From DATJPD01 sp036394195 (lineage in GTDB: Bacteria > Pseudomonadota > Alphaproteobacteria > CACIAM-22H2): a stretch of DNA of 19,059 nt. The position numbers and the translations under genes are program-made. The notes beneath the pieces are model-generated. The model worked only from the letters and a program-made list of their open reading frames with translations. It was not told the DNA's origin and ran no database searches. Every line of letters begins with the position of its first letter. The first letter of the stretch is position 1. The DNA is taken from the NCBI GenBank assembly GCA_036394195.1, contig DASWFO010000332.1:1-19059 (forward strand). The letters are read 5' to 3'. Positions 1 through 7,093 of this stretch are shown here, piece by piece.

Positions 1-582
1 ACCGCCGGTGCGACCTCCGTCTCCAACCTGCTGTCGCAGATCAACACCACCGCCGTCTCGGCATCGAATCCGTCGAACACGGTGAGCCAACAATCGATCC
101 TGTCGGCCAATTTCACGAGCCAGCTGGCACAGCTCAATACGTTCATCGCCAATGCGGTGTTCAACGGGCGCAATCTGCTATCGGCAGGCTCGGCCAGCGT
201 CACCATCACTTCGACAATCTCGGGTGGTCAGCTGACGATCGCCGCGGCGTCCACGCTCTCAGCCGTGTCGGGGGCGTTGTCCGGCGGCGTCGCGACGTCG
301 GCGGCGGCGCTGGCGCTCCTGACCGCCATCACCGCCCAACAGCTGGTCGTCGGCGCGGCCCTCGGGGCTCTTGGCTCGAGCCAGACATCGATCAACTTCC
401 TGAGCACGTTCACGCAGACGGTGTCGAACGCCGTGACGCAGGGTCTGGGTGCGCTGGTCGACGCGAACCTGGCTCAGGAGAGCGCCAGGCTGCAGGCCCT
501 CCAGGTGCAACAACAACTCGCGGTTCAATCTCTCGGCATCGCCAATCAGCGGCCGCAGATCCTGCTGTCGCTGTTCCGATAG
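1..582 (+). CDS. Flagellin, C-terminal part (5' end outside window)
   Basis: This is the 3' part of a flagellin gene; the frame is open from base 1, so the start lies upstream. Flagellin is exported by the flagellar type III system and polymerises into the filament. The last 70 or so residues look like the flagellin D1/D0 C-terminal helices: a Ser/Thr/Gln-rich helix, then VDANLAQESARLQALQVQQQ, and the typical alphaproteobacterial ending with SLFR at the very C-terminus. Upstream, FNGRNLL is the segment that follows the N-terminal conserved region. The variable middle is very short and unusually rich in Ala and Leu, which suggests a compact flagellin with almost no D2/D3 domain. The gene ends just before a strong hairpin terminator. 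Family assignment is firm; which flagellin paralogue this is cannot be told. Confidence 0.9.
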   Translation, partial: TAGATSVSNLLSQINTTAVSASNPSNTVSQQSILSANFTSQLAQLNTFIANAVFNGRNLLSAGSASVTITSTISGGQLTIAAASTLSAVSGALSGGVATSAAALALLTAITAQQLVVGAALGALGSSQTSINFLSTFTQTVSNAVTQGLGALVDANLAQESARLQALQVQQQLAVQSLGIANQRPQILLSLFR

Positions 583-590
583 AGGCAAAG

Positions 591-621
591 AAAAAGGCCC
601 CGGCGGATGCCGGGGCCTTTT
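591..621. terminator. Bidirectional intrinsic terminator between convergent genes
   Basis: A perfect 13-bp stem (592-604 with 609-621, GGCCCCGG core) closes a four-base GGAT loop. It carries A residues on its left arm and T residues on its right arm, so it can end transcription in both directions. It sits between the flagellin stop (582) and the convergent dioxygenase stop (636). Confidence 0.9.
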
Positions 622-635
622 GAGCGCTGGCCGCG

Positions 636-1706
636 CTAAGCTGCTGCCGGGAATTTCTGCTCGCGCCAGAAGCCGAGCTTCTCGTGCACGGCGCGATCGG
701 AGAAGCTGAACAGCACGGACTCTTCGGACGGCTCGTGGGTGTGCTTCTCCCAGCTCGGTACGACGAAAATGTCCCGCGGTCCCCATTCCAAGGTCTGGTT
801 GCCGACGACGGTGCGGCCGCGGCCTTCGGTGCACACGAAGACCGTGCTGTCGGTCGAGCGGTAGGGCTGGGTCTTGAAGCCCTTCGGCAGGAGCTGGATG
901 AACGTGGCGATGGTCGGCATCGCATAGTCGCCGGTCTGCGGGTTGATGTACTTCATTTTGAGGCCGTGCCACGGGCTCCACTTGTCGCGGCGCTTCATGG
1001 TCTCGAGCGCTTCGCGTGTCCGGTCATAGGGATAATTGAACACCGGCGAGGTCGGACGGTTGTAGTCGTCCTCCACCGGCAGCAGGTTGGCGCCGTAGCG
1101 CGCCATGGAATCGCCCTCCGGCCGGTCCGGCTCGATGGCGTCCTCGGACTCGGAGCCTTCGCGGAAGCTCGCCTCGAAGAGCTTGATCATGTGCATGTCG
1201 AGACCATCGAGCCAGACCATCGGCCCGTCGCCGATGTTGCCGTGGTCGTGCCAGGTCCAGGACGGCGTGATCACGAAATCCCCCGGATGCATCATCGTCC
1301 GCTCGCCGTCGACGGCTGTGTAAGCACCCTTGCCTTCGATGATGAAGCGGAGTGCCGCCTGCGAGTGGCGATGGGGCGGGGCGATCTCGCCGGGGAAGAT
1401 GATCTGTAGGCCGCCGAACATGCTGCGGGTGATCTTTGACTCGCCGGGAAACGCGGGATTCTCCAGGATGAGCACGCGCCGCTCTGCTTCCTTGGCGGTG
1501 ATCAGCTTGCCGGCCTCGATCAGGAATGGCCGCACGCTGTCGTATTTCCAGAGATACGCCTCGGTCAGCGTGTCCGGTTCCGCCGTCACCAGCTTGTGCA
1601 GCACCTCCCACAGCGGAGCCAGGTTCTGCTTGCCGATCCGGCCGTAGAATTCCTGGCGGACCGGGTCGATGTTGTGTTTGGGCGATACAGCGGCTTGTCC
1701 CATCAT
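636..1706 (-). CDS. Gentisate 1,2-dioxygenase-type bicupin ring-cleavage dioxygenase
   Basis: This 356-residue protein has the two-cupin layout and the usual length of gentisate 1,2-dioxygenases, Fe(II) enzymes of the cytosol that open the ring of gentisate to maleylpyruvate. The N-terminal cupin carries PPHRHSQAALRFIIEG at about residues 110-125, with the presumed iron ligands His112 and His114 and the third, His153, in WTWHDHGN. The second cupin (about 240-345) lacks an obvious HxH. Salicylate and 1-hydroxy-2-naphthoate 1,2-dioxygenases belong to the same family, so the substrate is inferred. The ATG at 1706 is preferred because AGGAG (1717-1721) lies 10 bases upstream; an in-frame GTG at 1715 is almost on top of that site. 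No maleylpyruvate isomerase or fumarylpyruvate hydrolase gene is in the window. It is divergent from the oxidoreductase at 1852. Confidence 0.88.
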   Translation of the reverse strand: MMGQAAVSPKHNIDPVRQEFYGRIGKQNLAPLWEVLHKLVTAEPDTLTEAYLWKYDSVRPFLIEAGKLITAKEAERRVLILENPAFPGESKITRSMFGGLQIIFPGEIAPPHRHSQAALRFIIEGKGAYTAVDGERTMMHPGDFVITPSWTWHDHGNIGDGPMVWLDGLDMHMIKLFEASFREGSESEDAIEPDRPEGDSMARYGANLLPVEDDYNRPTSPVFNYPYDRTREALETMKRRDKWSPWHGLKMKYINPQTGDYAMPTIATFIQLLPKGFKTQPYRSTDSTVFVCTEGRGRTVVGNQTLEWGPRDIFVVPSWEKHTHEPSEESVLFSFSDRAVHEKLGFWREQKFPAAA

Positions 1707-1716
1707 GGCGCTCACT

Positions 1717-1721
1717 CTCCT
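1717..1721 (-). promoter_or_regulatory. Ribosome binding site deciding the dioxygenase start
   Basis: AGGAG on the minus strand lies 10 bases before the ATG at 1706. It lies only one base before the upstream in-frame GTG at 1715, which argues for the ATG as the true start. Confidence 0.6.
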
Positions 1722-1742
1722 GGGCCGTTACGGCGGGCCTAT

Positions 1743-1757
1743 CCCTAAAACATAGGG
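1743..1757. promoter_or_regulatory. Inverted repeat in divergent control region, possible operator
   Basis: CCCTA-N5-TAGGG is a perfect 5+5 palindrome placed between the divergent dioxygenase and DUF1932 oxidoreductase genes, 37 bases from the dioxygenase start. Its place suggests a binding site for a regulator of aromatic catabolism, but no regulator gene is in the window and no known operator consensus is matched. It could be chance. Confidence 0.3.
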
Positions 1758-1792
1758 CGGCGCGGGCCTTTTCGCCACTTCATACTAACCCG

Positions 1793-1821
1793 TTGACAGA
1801 TATCGGCGGAGCGGTTGAAAC
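1793..1821 (+). promoter_or_regulatory. Candidate sigma-70 promoter for the DUF1932 oxidoreductase
   Basis: A perfect TTGACA (1793-1798) is followed, after a 17-base spacer, by TGAAAC (1816-1821), a poor -10 match. Transcription would start about 20-25 bases before the ATG. The -35 is convincing; the weak -10 would fit a promoter that needs an activator. Confidence 0.4.
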
Positions 1822-1851
1822 CTAAACCGTCCAGCGGCGAGGAGACGAATG

Positions 1852-2754
1852 ATGGCCACCAGTTTCACTTTTATCGGCTTCGGCGAGGCTGCCCAGCATA
1901 TTTCACGCGGGTTGAAGGGTGCCGGGGCGGGCCCGATGCAGACCTACGACATCCTCCTCGATAAGCCGGGGGAGGGAGCCGACCGCATCCGCCGCCGCGC
2001 CGCGGAGATCGGCGTGACCTGCCGAGCCAGCAGCGCCGAGGCGGTGGCCGGCAGCGACGTCGTCATCGCGGCAGTCACCGCCGCCTCGTCGACGGACGCC
2101 GCCCGAGGCACGTCCGCCGGCTTGAAGCCCGGCCAGTTCTACATGGACATCAATTCAACCTCGCCGGCGGTGAAGCGGGCGAACGCCGAGCTGGTCGCCG
2201 CCGCCGGAGCGGATTTTGTCGAAGCGGCGGTGATGGAGTCCGTGCCGCCGCACGGCCACAAGGTGCCGATCTTGTTGGCCGGCAGGGTCGCGGCGCGGCT
2301 GGTGGAGGTTCTGCGCCCGTTCGGGATGCGGGTCGAGGCCGTGGGCGAAAACATCGGCCAAGCCTCGTCGATCAAGATGTTCCGCAGCGTCATCATCAAA
2401 GGCCTGGAGGCCCTGATGCTGGAATCGCTGTACGCGGCATCGGAAATGGGGGTCACCGAGCGGGTGCTCGCCTCCCTGGCCGAAACATATCCCGGCATGG
2501 ACTGGCCGAAGGCGGTCGACTACCTGGTCGGCCGCACCGCCCAGCACGGGGCCCGCCGCGTCGCGGAGATGCGCGAGGTGGCAAGGACGTTGCGCGACAT
2601 GGGACATGAATCGCTGATGGCGGAGGCCACTGCCGACCGGATTAAATGGTGCGTCGAAGCGCTCGCCGGGCATCGCTGGGAAAAGGGCGTGCCGAAGGCC
2701 GCCGAAGTCTTCGCCGAGATCGACCGCCGCCGGCCGCGCCGGCCTGCCGCCTGA
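1852..2754 (+). CDS. NAD(P)-dependent oxidoreductase, 6PGDH-like with DUF1932 C-terminus
   Basis: This 300-residue protein belongs to the 6-phosphogluconate/3-hydroxyisobutyrate dehydrogenase superfamily. It starts with a Rossmann fold whose nucleotide loop is GFGEAA (residues 9-14). Lys175 in ASSIKMFRS sits where the family keeps its catalytic lysine. The C-terminal helical part (about 185-260, with GLEALMLESL) matches the DUF1932 type rather than the classical all-helical domain. Such enzymes are cytosolic and oxidise hydroxy acids or related small molecules; the substrate cannot be read from the sequence. An ATG lies three bases earlier (1849); 1852 is chosen because AGGAG at 1840-1844 is then 7 bases away instead of 4. 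Its divergent pairing with the gentisate dioxygenase suggests a role in the same aromatic-acid catabolism, which is inference. Confidence 0.85.
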   Translation: MATSFTFIGFGEAAQHISRGLKGAGAGPMQTYDILLDKPGEGADRIRRRAAEIGVTCRASSAEAVAGSDVVIAAVTAASSTDAARGTSAGLKPGQFYMDINSTSPAVKRANAELVAAAGADFVEAAVMESVPPHGHKVPILLAGRVAARLVEVLRPFGMRVEAVGENIGQASSIKMFRSVIIKGLEALMLESLYAASEMGVTERVLASLAETYPGMDWPKAVDYLVGRTAQHGARRVAEMREVARTLRDMGHESLMAEATADRIKWCVEALAGHRWEKGVPKAAEVFAEIDRRRPRRPAA

Positions 2755-2839
2755 TCGGTCAGGCTGCCTTCGATCACGTTAAGGAACTGGCAACCAAAAG
2801 TCGCTAGCTTCCGGTGACTCCGTCCTCCGCGAGCTCCGC

Positions 2840-3061
2840 ATGACCGAATATACACGGCGTCTCAGCGACAAGATCCTATTCGCCTTCAACCAGGCCTGCG
2901 ACCAGGGCTATTTCGACGTGGCGGAAGTCCTGATCCGAGCCCTCGAGCTGGCGCTCACCCGGCAGGGCGGTTTCAACAAGACGGATAACCGGCAGAATAT
3001 GCAGGCCGTGACCGACGCCTATAGCCGGCTTCAGACGCTGAAAGGCGCCTACACTCAGTAA
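2840..3061 (+). CDS. Small conserved alphaproteobacterial protein of unknown function
   Basis: This encodes 73 residues: an N-terminal part (YTRRLSDKILFAFNQACDQG) that looks like one amphipathic helix, a second helix with FDVAEVLIRALELALT, a polar linker (GGFNKTDNRQN) and a third helix ending in KGAYTQ. The helix pairs resemble a single TPR-like hairpin. From memory, very similar short proteins occur widely in Hyphomicrobiales, with the same YTRR.SDKIL..F.QACDQG start; this was not searched. There is no signal peptide or membrane segment, so it is probably cytosolic. The ribosome site is weak (only GAG at 2831). It stands between the oxidoreductase and the convergent DUF2794 gene. An 11-base tandem duplication spans its stop codon. 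No function is assigned. Confidence 0.8.
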   Translation: MTEYTRRLSDKILFAFNQACDQGYFDVAEVLIRALELALTRQGGFNKTDNRQNMQAVTDAYSRLQTLKGAYTQ

Positions 3062-3078
3062 TCGGGCAGTAATCGGGC
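3056..3078 (+). repeat. 11-base tandem duplication over a stop codon
   Basis: CAGTAATCGGGC occurs at 3056-3067 and again at 3067-3078, sharing one base, so the period is 11. The first copy contains the TAA stop of the 73-residue gene. It looks like a recent local duplication; no role is evident. Confidence 0.75.
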
Positions 3079-3079
3079 C

Positions 3080-3098
3080 CGCCGGCGTTAGACCGGCG
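3080..3098. terminator. Hairpin between convergent genes, possible terminator
   Basis: CGCCGG (3080-3085) pairs with CCGGCG (3093-3098) around a 7-base loop, between the convergent 73-residue gene and the DUF2794 gene. No T-run follows on either strand, so it is at most a weak terminator. Confidence 0.3.
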
Positions 3099-3113
3099 CT
3101 CCAAGGACATGAG

Positions 3114-3461
3114 CTAAGCCGGCTCGAGCTCGCGCTCGAGCGCTTTGAGGACGTCGTCGATGCTGCGGCCCCGCGACAAGGTGCGGTGGCCGTCGGACAC
3201 GACGTATCCGCCGGGCCGGTGGCGTCCCGGGGCCAGCTTGGCAATGACGTAGAGCGGCCAGTCGCGGGCGTGGCGGAATACCGAAAACGCCGCGACATTG
3301 GCGCCGACGTCGATGGCATAATCGCGCCATTCGCCGCACGCGACTCGCCGGGAGTACACGTTCAGGATCTTGCGGAGCTCCTGCCGATCGAAGAAGACCC
3401 GGCCGCCCGACTTGGGCCGGTAATCGGCAAGATGTACCAGTATGTCGTTGGTGGCCGTCAC
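3114..3461 (-). CDS. DUF2794 family protein
   Basis: This 115-residue protein matches the alphaproteobacterial DUF2794 family along its length. The family signatures are visible: VFFDRQELRKIL at about 22-33, CGEWRDYAID at about 42-51, FSVFRHARDWPLYVIAK at about 58-75 and a final amphipathic helix. The function of the family is unknown. There is no signal peptide, membrane segment or metal site, so it is probably a soluble cytosolic protein. The start is GTG at 3461; no in-frame ATG or good ribosome site exists upstream, and this start gives the usual family length. It is divergent from the TPR gene at 3646 and convergent with the 73-residue gene. Family assignment is from memory of its pattern and is fairly sure. 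Confidence 0.85.
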   Translation of the reverse strand: MTATNDILVHLADYRPKSGGRVFFDRQELRKILNVYSRRVACGEWRDYAIDVGANVAAFSVFRHARDWPLYVIAKLAPGRHRPGGYVVSDGHRTLSRGRSIDDVLKALERELEPA

Positions 3462-3589
3462 GCTCGGCTTTGAGTGTTGCCGATTTTGGGCATTCTGTCC
3501 ATCGATCGGCGTTCGAAAGCCCCATGAAATCGCCCGCGCAAGGCCGCAGGAACAAAGGCGAAATTAGGGCCGCGGAGGCTGCTTTGTTT

Positions 3590-3618
3590 TTGCGCAGCGC
3601 GTGGTCACCAGCTATGGT
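3590..3618 (+). promoter_or_regulatory. Candidate promoter for the TPR-bamB-der block
   Basis: TTGCGC (3590-3595) and TATGGT (3613-3618) are spaced by 17 bases, 28 bases before the GTG start at 3646. The match to sigma-70 consensus is partial (3 of 6 and 4 of 6). Support comes mainly from the position in the 184-base divergent gap. Confidence 0.3.
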
Positions 3619-3634
3619 AGCGCGCCTTTCCCGC

Positions 3635-3639
3635 AGGAG
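3635..3639 (+). promoter_or_regulatory. Ribosome binding site deciding the TPR protein start
   Basis: AGGAG lies 6 bases before GTG 3646. It selects this start over an in-frame upstream GTG at 3601, which has no ribosome site and would add 15 residues lacking any family likeness. Confidence 0.7.
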
Positions 3640-3645
3640 CCCGCC

Positions 3646-4290
3646 GTGTCCGATATTTTCACCGAAGTCGACGAAGACCTCCGACGCGAACGCGCCCTGA
3701 AACTGTGGAAGCAGTACGGCAATTACGTGATCGCCGGTGCCGTGGTCGTCGTGGCCGCGACTGCGGGCTACGTCGCGTGGGAGGACTATTCGCGCAAACA
3801 GGCCGAGACCGCCGCGGCGCAGTATGTCGCGGCCCTCGATGAGGCCAAGACCGGAAAGGCCGCGGACGCAACCAAGGCCTTGGAGAGCATCGCGCGTGCC
3901 GGCGGAGCCGGCTATTCGCTGCTGGCGCGCCTGGAAGAAGCAGGAATGAAGGTCGCCGCCGGCGACATGGCCGGGGCGGTCGCCATTTACCGTCAGGTCG
4001 CCGCCGACAGCGGCATCGATCGCGAGATTCGCGACGCCGCGGCGCTGCTGGCGGCTCTCGACTCCGTCGACACGGCCGCCGCCGAGGATCTCGACAAGGA
4101 GGTCGCCTCGCTCGCGGCATCCACCAGCCCGTGGCGTTATCTCGCCTGGGAGGTCCAGGCGCTGGCGGCCGCCAAGGCGGGCAAGATGGACGACGCCCGC
4201 AAGCTCTATTCCCGCATCTCCGACGATCCGGAAGCGCCAGCCGGCGTGCGGGCGCGGGCCGCCGAAATGCTCGCGGCGCTGGCGGGCTGA
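3646..4290 (+). CDS. YfgM-like TPR membrane protein (TPR_21 family)
   Basis: This 214-residue protein resembles the YfgM/TPR_21 family, inner-membrane proteins with a large periplasmic domain; E. coli YfgM joins SecYEG and PpiD in chaperoning exported proteins. A short charged cytosolic part (DIFTEVDEDLRRERALKLW) is followed by one membrane segment at about residues 27-46 (YVIAGAVVVVAATAGYVAW). The rest is Ala-rich paired helices in TPR style, with KVAAGDMAGAVAIYRQVAAD and KAGKMDDARKLYSRI as the clearest repeats. The start is GTG with a good ribosome site. It is followed after 11 bases by the BamB-like gene and then der, the same order as yfgM-bamB-der in E. coli, which strongly supports the assignment. 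Confidence 0.85.
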   Translation: MSDIFTEVDEDLRRERALKLWKQYGNYVIAGAVVVVAATAGYVAWEDYSRKQAETAAAQYVAALDEAKTGKAADATKALESIARAGGAGYSLLARLEEAGMKVAAGDMAGAVAIYRQVAADSGIDREIRDAAALLAALDSVDTAAAEDLDKEVASLAASTSPWRYLAWEVQALAAAKAGKMDDARKLYSRISDDPEAPAGVRARAAEMLAALAG

Positions 4291-4301
4291 GAACGCAACC
4301 G

Positions 4302-5630
4302 ATGTTTCGCACCCGATGGGTCATCTGGCTGAGTGTCGCGGCCCTGGTGCTCGCCGGGTGCGGCGAAGGCACGTGGCTTGGCGCGTCATCGAAGAAGAAG
4401 CTGCCCGGCGAGCGCATCCCTGTCTTGCCGCAAGACGAAGGCGTGGTGCCGGATGACCGCATCTCCTCGGTCGCGGTCAAGTTGCCTCCGGAAGTCGACA
4501 ATCGCGACTGGCCCCAGCCGAGCGGCTATTTCGGCGAATTCATCCCGCATCCCGCCGCCAAGGGATTCAAGGTCGCCTGGCGCACCAGTGTCGGCTCGGG
4601 CAACAGCCGCGACGGCCGCGTCTCGTCCGTGCCCGTCGTGGCGCAAGGCCGTGTGTATGTGATTGACGCCGGCTCGCGGTTGAGCGCCCTCGACGCGGAG
4701 AATGGGCGCACCGCCTGGACCTTCGATCTCGAGCCGGAATACGACCGCTCGGGCGGCGGGAGCGGCGGTGGCGCCGCCTATTTCGACAGCCGGCTCTTCG
4801 TCGCCACCGGCTATGCCCAGGTCGTGGCGCTCGATGCGGAGAAAGGCAAAGAGCTGTGGCGGACGACGCTGACGGCACCGTTCCGCGCCGGTCCGACGGT
4901 CGGCAACGGTCGGGTCTTCGCCGTCAGCATGGACAACCAGATCCACGCGCTGGATGCCAACACCGGCCGGAAGCTGTGGACACACAGCGGCATTGCCGAA
5001 GGCGCCGGGCTCTATGGCGGCGCGTCTCCCGTGAGTTCCGGCAATATGCTGATCGCCGCCTTATCCTCAGGCGAACTGTTCGCCTTGCGCGTCGATAACG
5101 GACGCGTCCTGTGGTCGGATTCTCTCGCCGGCATTCAGAAGTCCGATGCTGTCTCGGCGCTGCCGGATGTGCGCGGTTATCCTGTCGTCGATCGAGGGCA
5201 GGTGATCGCGTCGAGCCACGCGAGCCGCCTGGTCGATATAGACCTGCGGTCAGGTGCGCGGATATGGGAGCAGGGCTTCGGCAGCTTCAACACACCCTGG
5301 GTGGCCGGCGATTTCCTGTTCATGGTCACGGTCGATGCGCAGCTCCTCTGCGTCAGCCGCCGCGACGGCCGGGTCCGCTGGGTTCAGCAGCTCGCGCGCT
5401 TTGAGGACGAAAAGGCGAAAAGGGGCGTCATCACTTGGGTGGGGCCCATCCTCGCGGGTGGCCGGCTGTTTGCCGCCAATTCCCTCGGTGACGGTATCGT
5501 CGCCATTCCCGAAACGGGCGAGATCGAAAGCCGCATGTCGCTGCCGGGCGCTGTCTCGGTGCTCCCAGTCGTCGCGAACGGCACGATTTACGTGCTGACC
5601 GACGACGCAAATCTGGTGGCCTTGCGCTAG
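4302..5630 (+). CDS. bamB: BamB-like outer-membrane assembly lipoprotein, PQQ-type beta-propeller
   Basis: This 442-residue protein has a lipoprotein signal, with the lipobox LAGC placing the lipidated cysteine at residue 20 and a Gly at +2, so it is expected at the outer membrane. The body is a beta-propeller of PQQ-like repeats, seen as recurring L.ALDAENGRTAWTF, VVALDAEKGKELWRT and IHALDANTGRKLWTH blades, plus later blades ending in LVALR. BamB is a scaffold for the BAM complex, which folds outer-membrane proteins; repeats in this family bind no PQQ. The frame is open further upstream (to 4131), but that would overlap the TPR gene; the ATG at 4302 begins directly at the signal peptide. The ribosome site is weak, so translation may be coupled to the upstream gene. 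Position between the YfgM-like gene and der supports the call. Confidence 0.9.
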   Translation: MFRTRWVIWLSVAALVLAGCGEGTWLGASSKKKLPGERIPVLPQDEGVVPDDRISSVAVKLPPEVDNRDWPQPSGYFGEFIPHPAAKGFKVAWRTSVGSGNSRDGRVSSVPVVAQGRVYVIDAGSRLSALDAENGRTAWTFDLEPEYDRSGGGSGGGAAYFDSRLFVATGYAQVVALDAEKGKELWRTTLTAPFRAGPTVGNGRVFAVSMDNQIHALDANTGRKLWTHSGIAEGAGLYGGASPVSSGNMLIAALSSGELFALRVDNGRVLWSDSLAGIQKSDAVSALPDVRGYPVVDRGQVIASSHASRLVDIDLRSGARIWEQGFGSFNTPWVAGDFLFMVTVDAQLLCVSRRDGRVRWVQQLARFEDEKAKRGVITWVGPILAGGRLFAANSLGDGIVAIPETGEIESRMSLPGAVSVLPVVANGTIYVLTDDANLVALR

Positions 5631-5643
5631 TCAGGACTCCGCG

Positions 5644-7017
5644 ATGTTCCGGGTCGCGATCGTAGGCCGGCCCAATGTCGGCAAATCGACGCTGTTCAAT
5701 CGTCTCGTCGGGCGCCGCAAGGCGCTGGTCGATGACACGCCGGGTGTCACGCGCGACCGCCGCGAGGCCGAAGCGCAGCTCGGCGATCTCGTGTTCACCG
5801 TGATCGACACCGCCGGGCTCGAAGAGGCGCCCACGCGCTCGCTCGGCGCCCGCATGCGCGACCAGACAGGGCAGGCGCTGCGCGCCGTCGACGTCGTGCT
5901 GTTCGTGATCGACGCCCGCGCCGGCGTCACGCCGACGGACCGGCACTTCGCGAACTGGCTGCGCAAGGCTGGCCGGCCGATCCTGCTGGTCGCCAACAAG
6001 AGCGAGCGCGGGGCCAATTTACCCGGCGTCGACGAGGCATCGCGCCTCGGTTTCGGCGAAGCCATCCCGGTCTCCGCCGAGCACGGCGAAGGCCTTGCCG
6101 ATCTGCATGCCGCGTTGCGCCCGCATGCGCCGGACGATGCGGTCCTCGCGCACAGGAACACGCGCGATGAGGACGACGCCGCTCCGGAGGCCACGGACAA
6201 GGAGGAAGAACGGCCGATCCGCGTCGCCATTATCGGCCGCCCGAATGTCGGAAAATCGACCTTGGTCAACCGGCTTCTCGGCGAAGAGCGCCTGTTGACC
6301 GGGCCAGAGCCGGGCATTACGCGCGACGCCATCGAGATCCCGTGGAACTCGGGCAAGCACCGCTTCGTGCTCATCGACACCGCAGGCTTGCGAAAGAAGG
6401 CGCGCATCGACGACCCGGTCGAGAAACTGTCGACCTCGGATGCGATCCAATCACTGCGCGAGGCGCAGGTCGTGATCCTGGTGATCGATGCGACGATGAT
6501 GCTCGAGAAGCAGGATCTGACGATTGCGCGCCTGGCGATCGAGGAGGGCCGCGCGATCGTGCTTGCGGTGAACAAATGGGACCTGGTGGACGACCAGGGT
6601 GCGGCCGCCCGCAAGCTCCGGGACCGGCTGGAGATTTCGCTGCCACAGATCCGCGGCGTCCCCATCGTCATGCTGTCGGCTTTGCACGGGCGCAAGCTCG
6701 ACGCGTTGATGCGCGCCGTCATTGACAGCTTCGAGATCTGGAATGCGCGCGTGCCGACGCCGGCGCTCAATCGGTGGCTCGGCGGCGTCACCGAGGCCCA
6801 TCCGCCCCCTGCCGTGCGCGGCCGCCGCCCGCGGCTGCGGTTCATGCGCCAGGTCGCATCGCGCCCGCCGACCTTCGCCATCTTCGGCGGCAAGCTGACG
6901 ACCCTGCCAGAGGATTATCTGCGCTATCTCATCAACGGCATCCGCGACACCTTCAAGCTTCCCGGTGCCGTGATCCGGCTCGTGCTGCGACAGACCGAGA
7001 ATCCCTACGCCGAGTAG
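5644..7017 (+). CDS. der: Ribosome biogenesis GTPase Der (EngA)
   Basis: Der has two GTPase domains in tandem and acts in the cytosol in assembly of the 50S ribosomal subunit. Both domains are clear in this 457-residue protein. Domain 1 has the P-loop GRPNVGKST at 8-16, TPGVTRD at 32-38, DTAGL at 55-59 and NKSE at 118-121. Domain 2 has GRPNVGKST at 198-206, GITRD at 224-228, DTAGLRKKA at 245-253 and NKWD at 310-313. A KH-like C-terminal domain follows (about 355-457), ending in LPGAVIRLVLRQTENPY. The acidic linker between the domains (about 165-190) is ordinary for the family. The start ATG is preceded by AGGA. The gene begins 13 bases after bamB, so it is probably co-transcribed. Confidence 0.98.
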   Translation: MFRVAIVGRPNVGKSTLFNRLVGRRKALVDDTPGVTRDRREAEAQLGDLVFTVIDTAGLEEAPTRSLGARMRDQTGQALRAVDVVLFVIDARAGVTPTDRHFANWLRKAGRPILLVANKSERGANLPGVDEASRLGFGEAIPVSAEHGEGLADLHAALRPHAPDDAVLAHRNTRDEDDAAPEATDKEEERPIRVAIIGRPNVGKSTLVNRLLGEERLLTGPEPGITRDAIEIPWNSGKHRFVLIDTAGLRKKARIDDPVEKLSTSDAIQSLREAQVVILVIDATMMLEKQDLTIARLAIEEGRAIVLAVNKWDLVDDQGAAARKLRDRLEISLPQIRGVPIVMLSALHGRKLDALMRAVIDSFEIWNARVPTPALNRWLGGVTEAHPPPAVRGRRPRLRFMRQVASRPPTFAIFGGKLTTLPEDYLRYLINGIRDTFKLPGAVIRLVLRQTENPYAE

Positions 7018-7027
7018 GCGTCTGGCG

Positions 7028-7052
7028 TGTGCCGCGCTATGATCGCGGCACA
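7028..7052. repeat. Perfect 9-bp stem-loop between der and the Kelch gene
   Basis: TGTGCCGCG (7028-7036) is exactly complementary to CGCGGCACA (7044-7052) around a 7-base loop that contains TATGAT. It lies 10 bases after der. The right arm is followed by AAAGC, not a T-run, so it is not a standard terminator. It may be a transcript-stabilising 3' hairpin, an operator for the downstream pair, or a factor-aided terminator. Confidence 0.6.
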
Positions 7053-7093
7053 AAGCAGCCGGCGTACGGGCCGTAGGGCTTGGGAGGACTCGC

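Noticed and set aside
259..981. A 240-codon minus-strand frame across the flagellin end, the terminator and the dioxygenase
   Set aside because: It runs through a strong terminator hairpin and lies out of frame with both real genes.
3088..3555. A 155-codon minus-strand frame overlapping the DUF2794 gene
   Set aside because: It is the neighbouring frame of DUF2794, Arg/Pro-rich, without conserved pattern; the DUF2794 frame matches its family throughout.
5631..6893. A 420-codon minus-strand open frame opposite der
   Set aside because: der is unmistakable on the plus strand; the antisense frame is Ser/Arg-rich with no family likeness.
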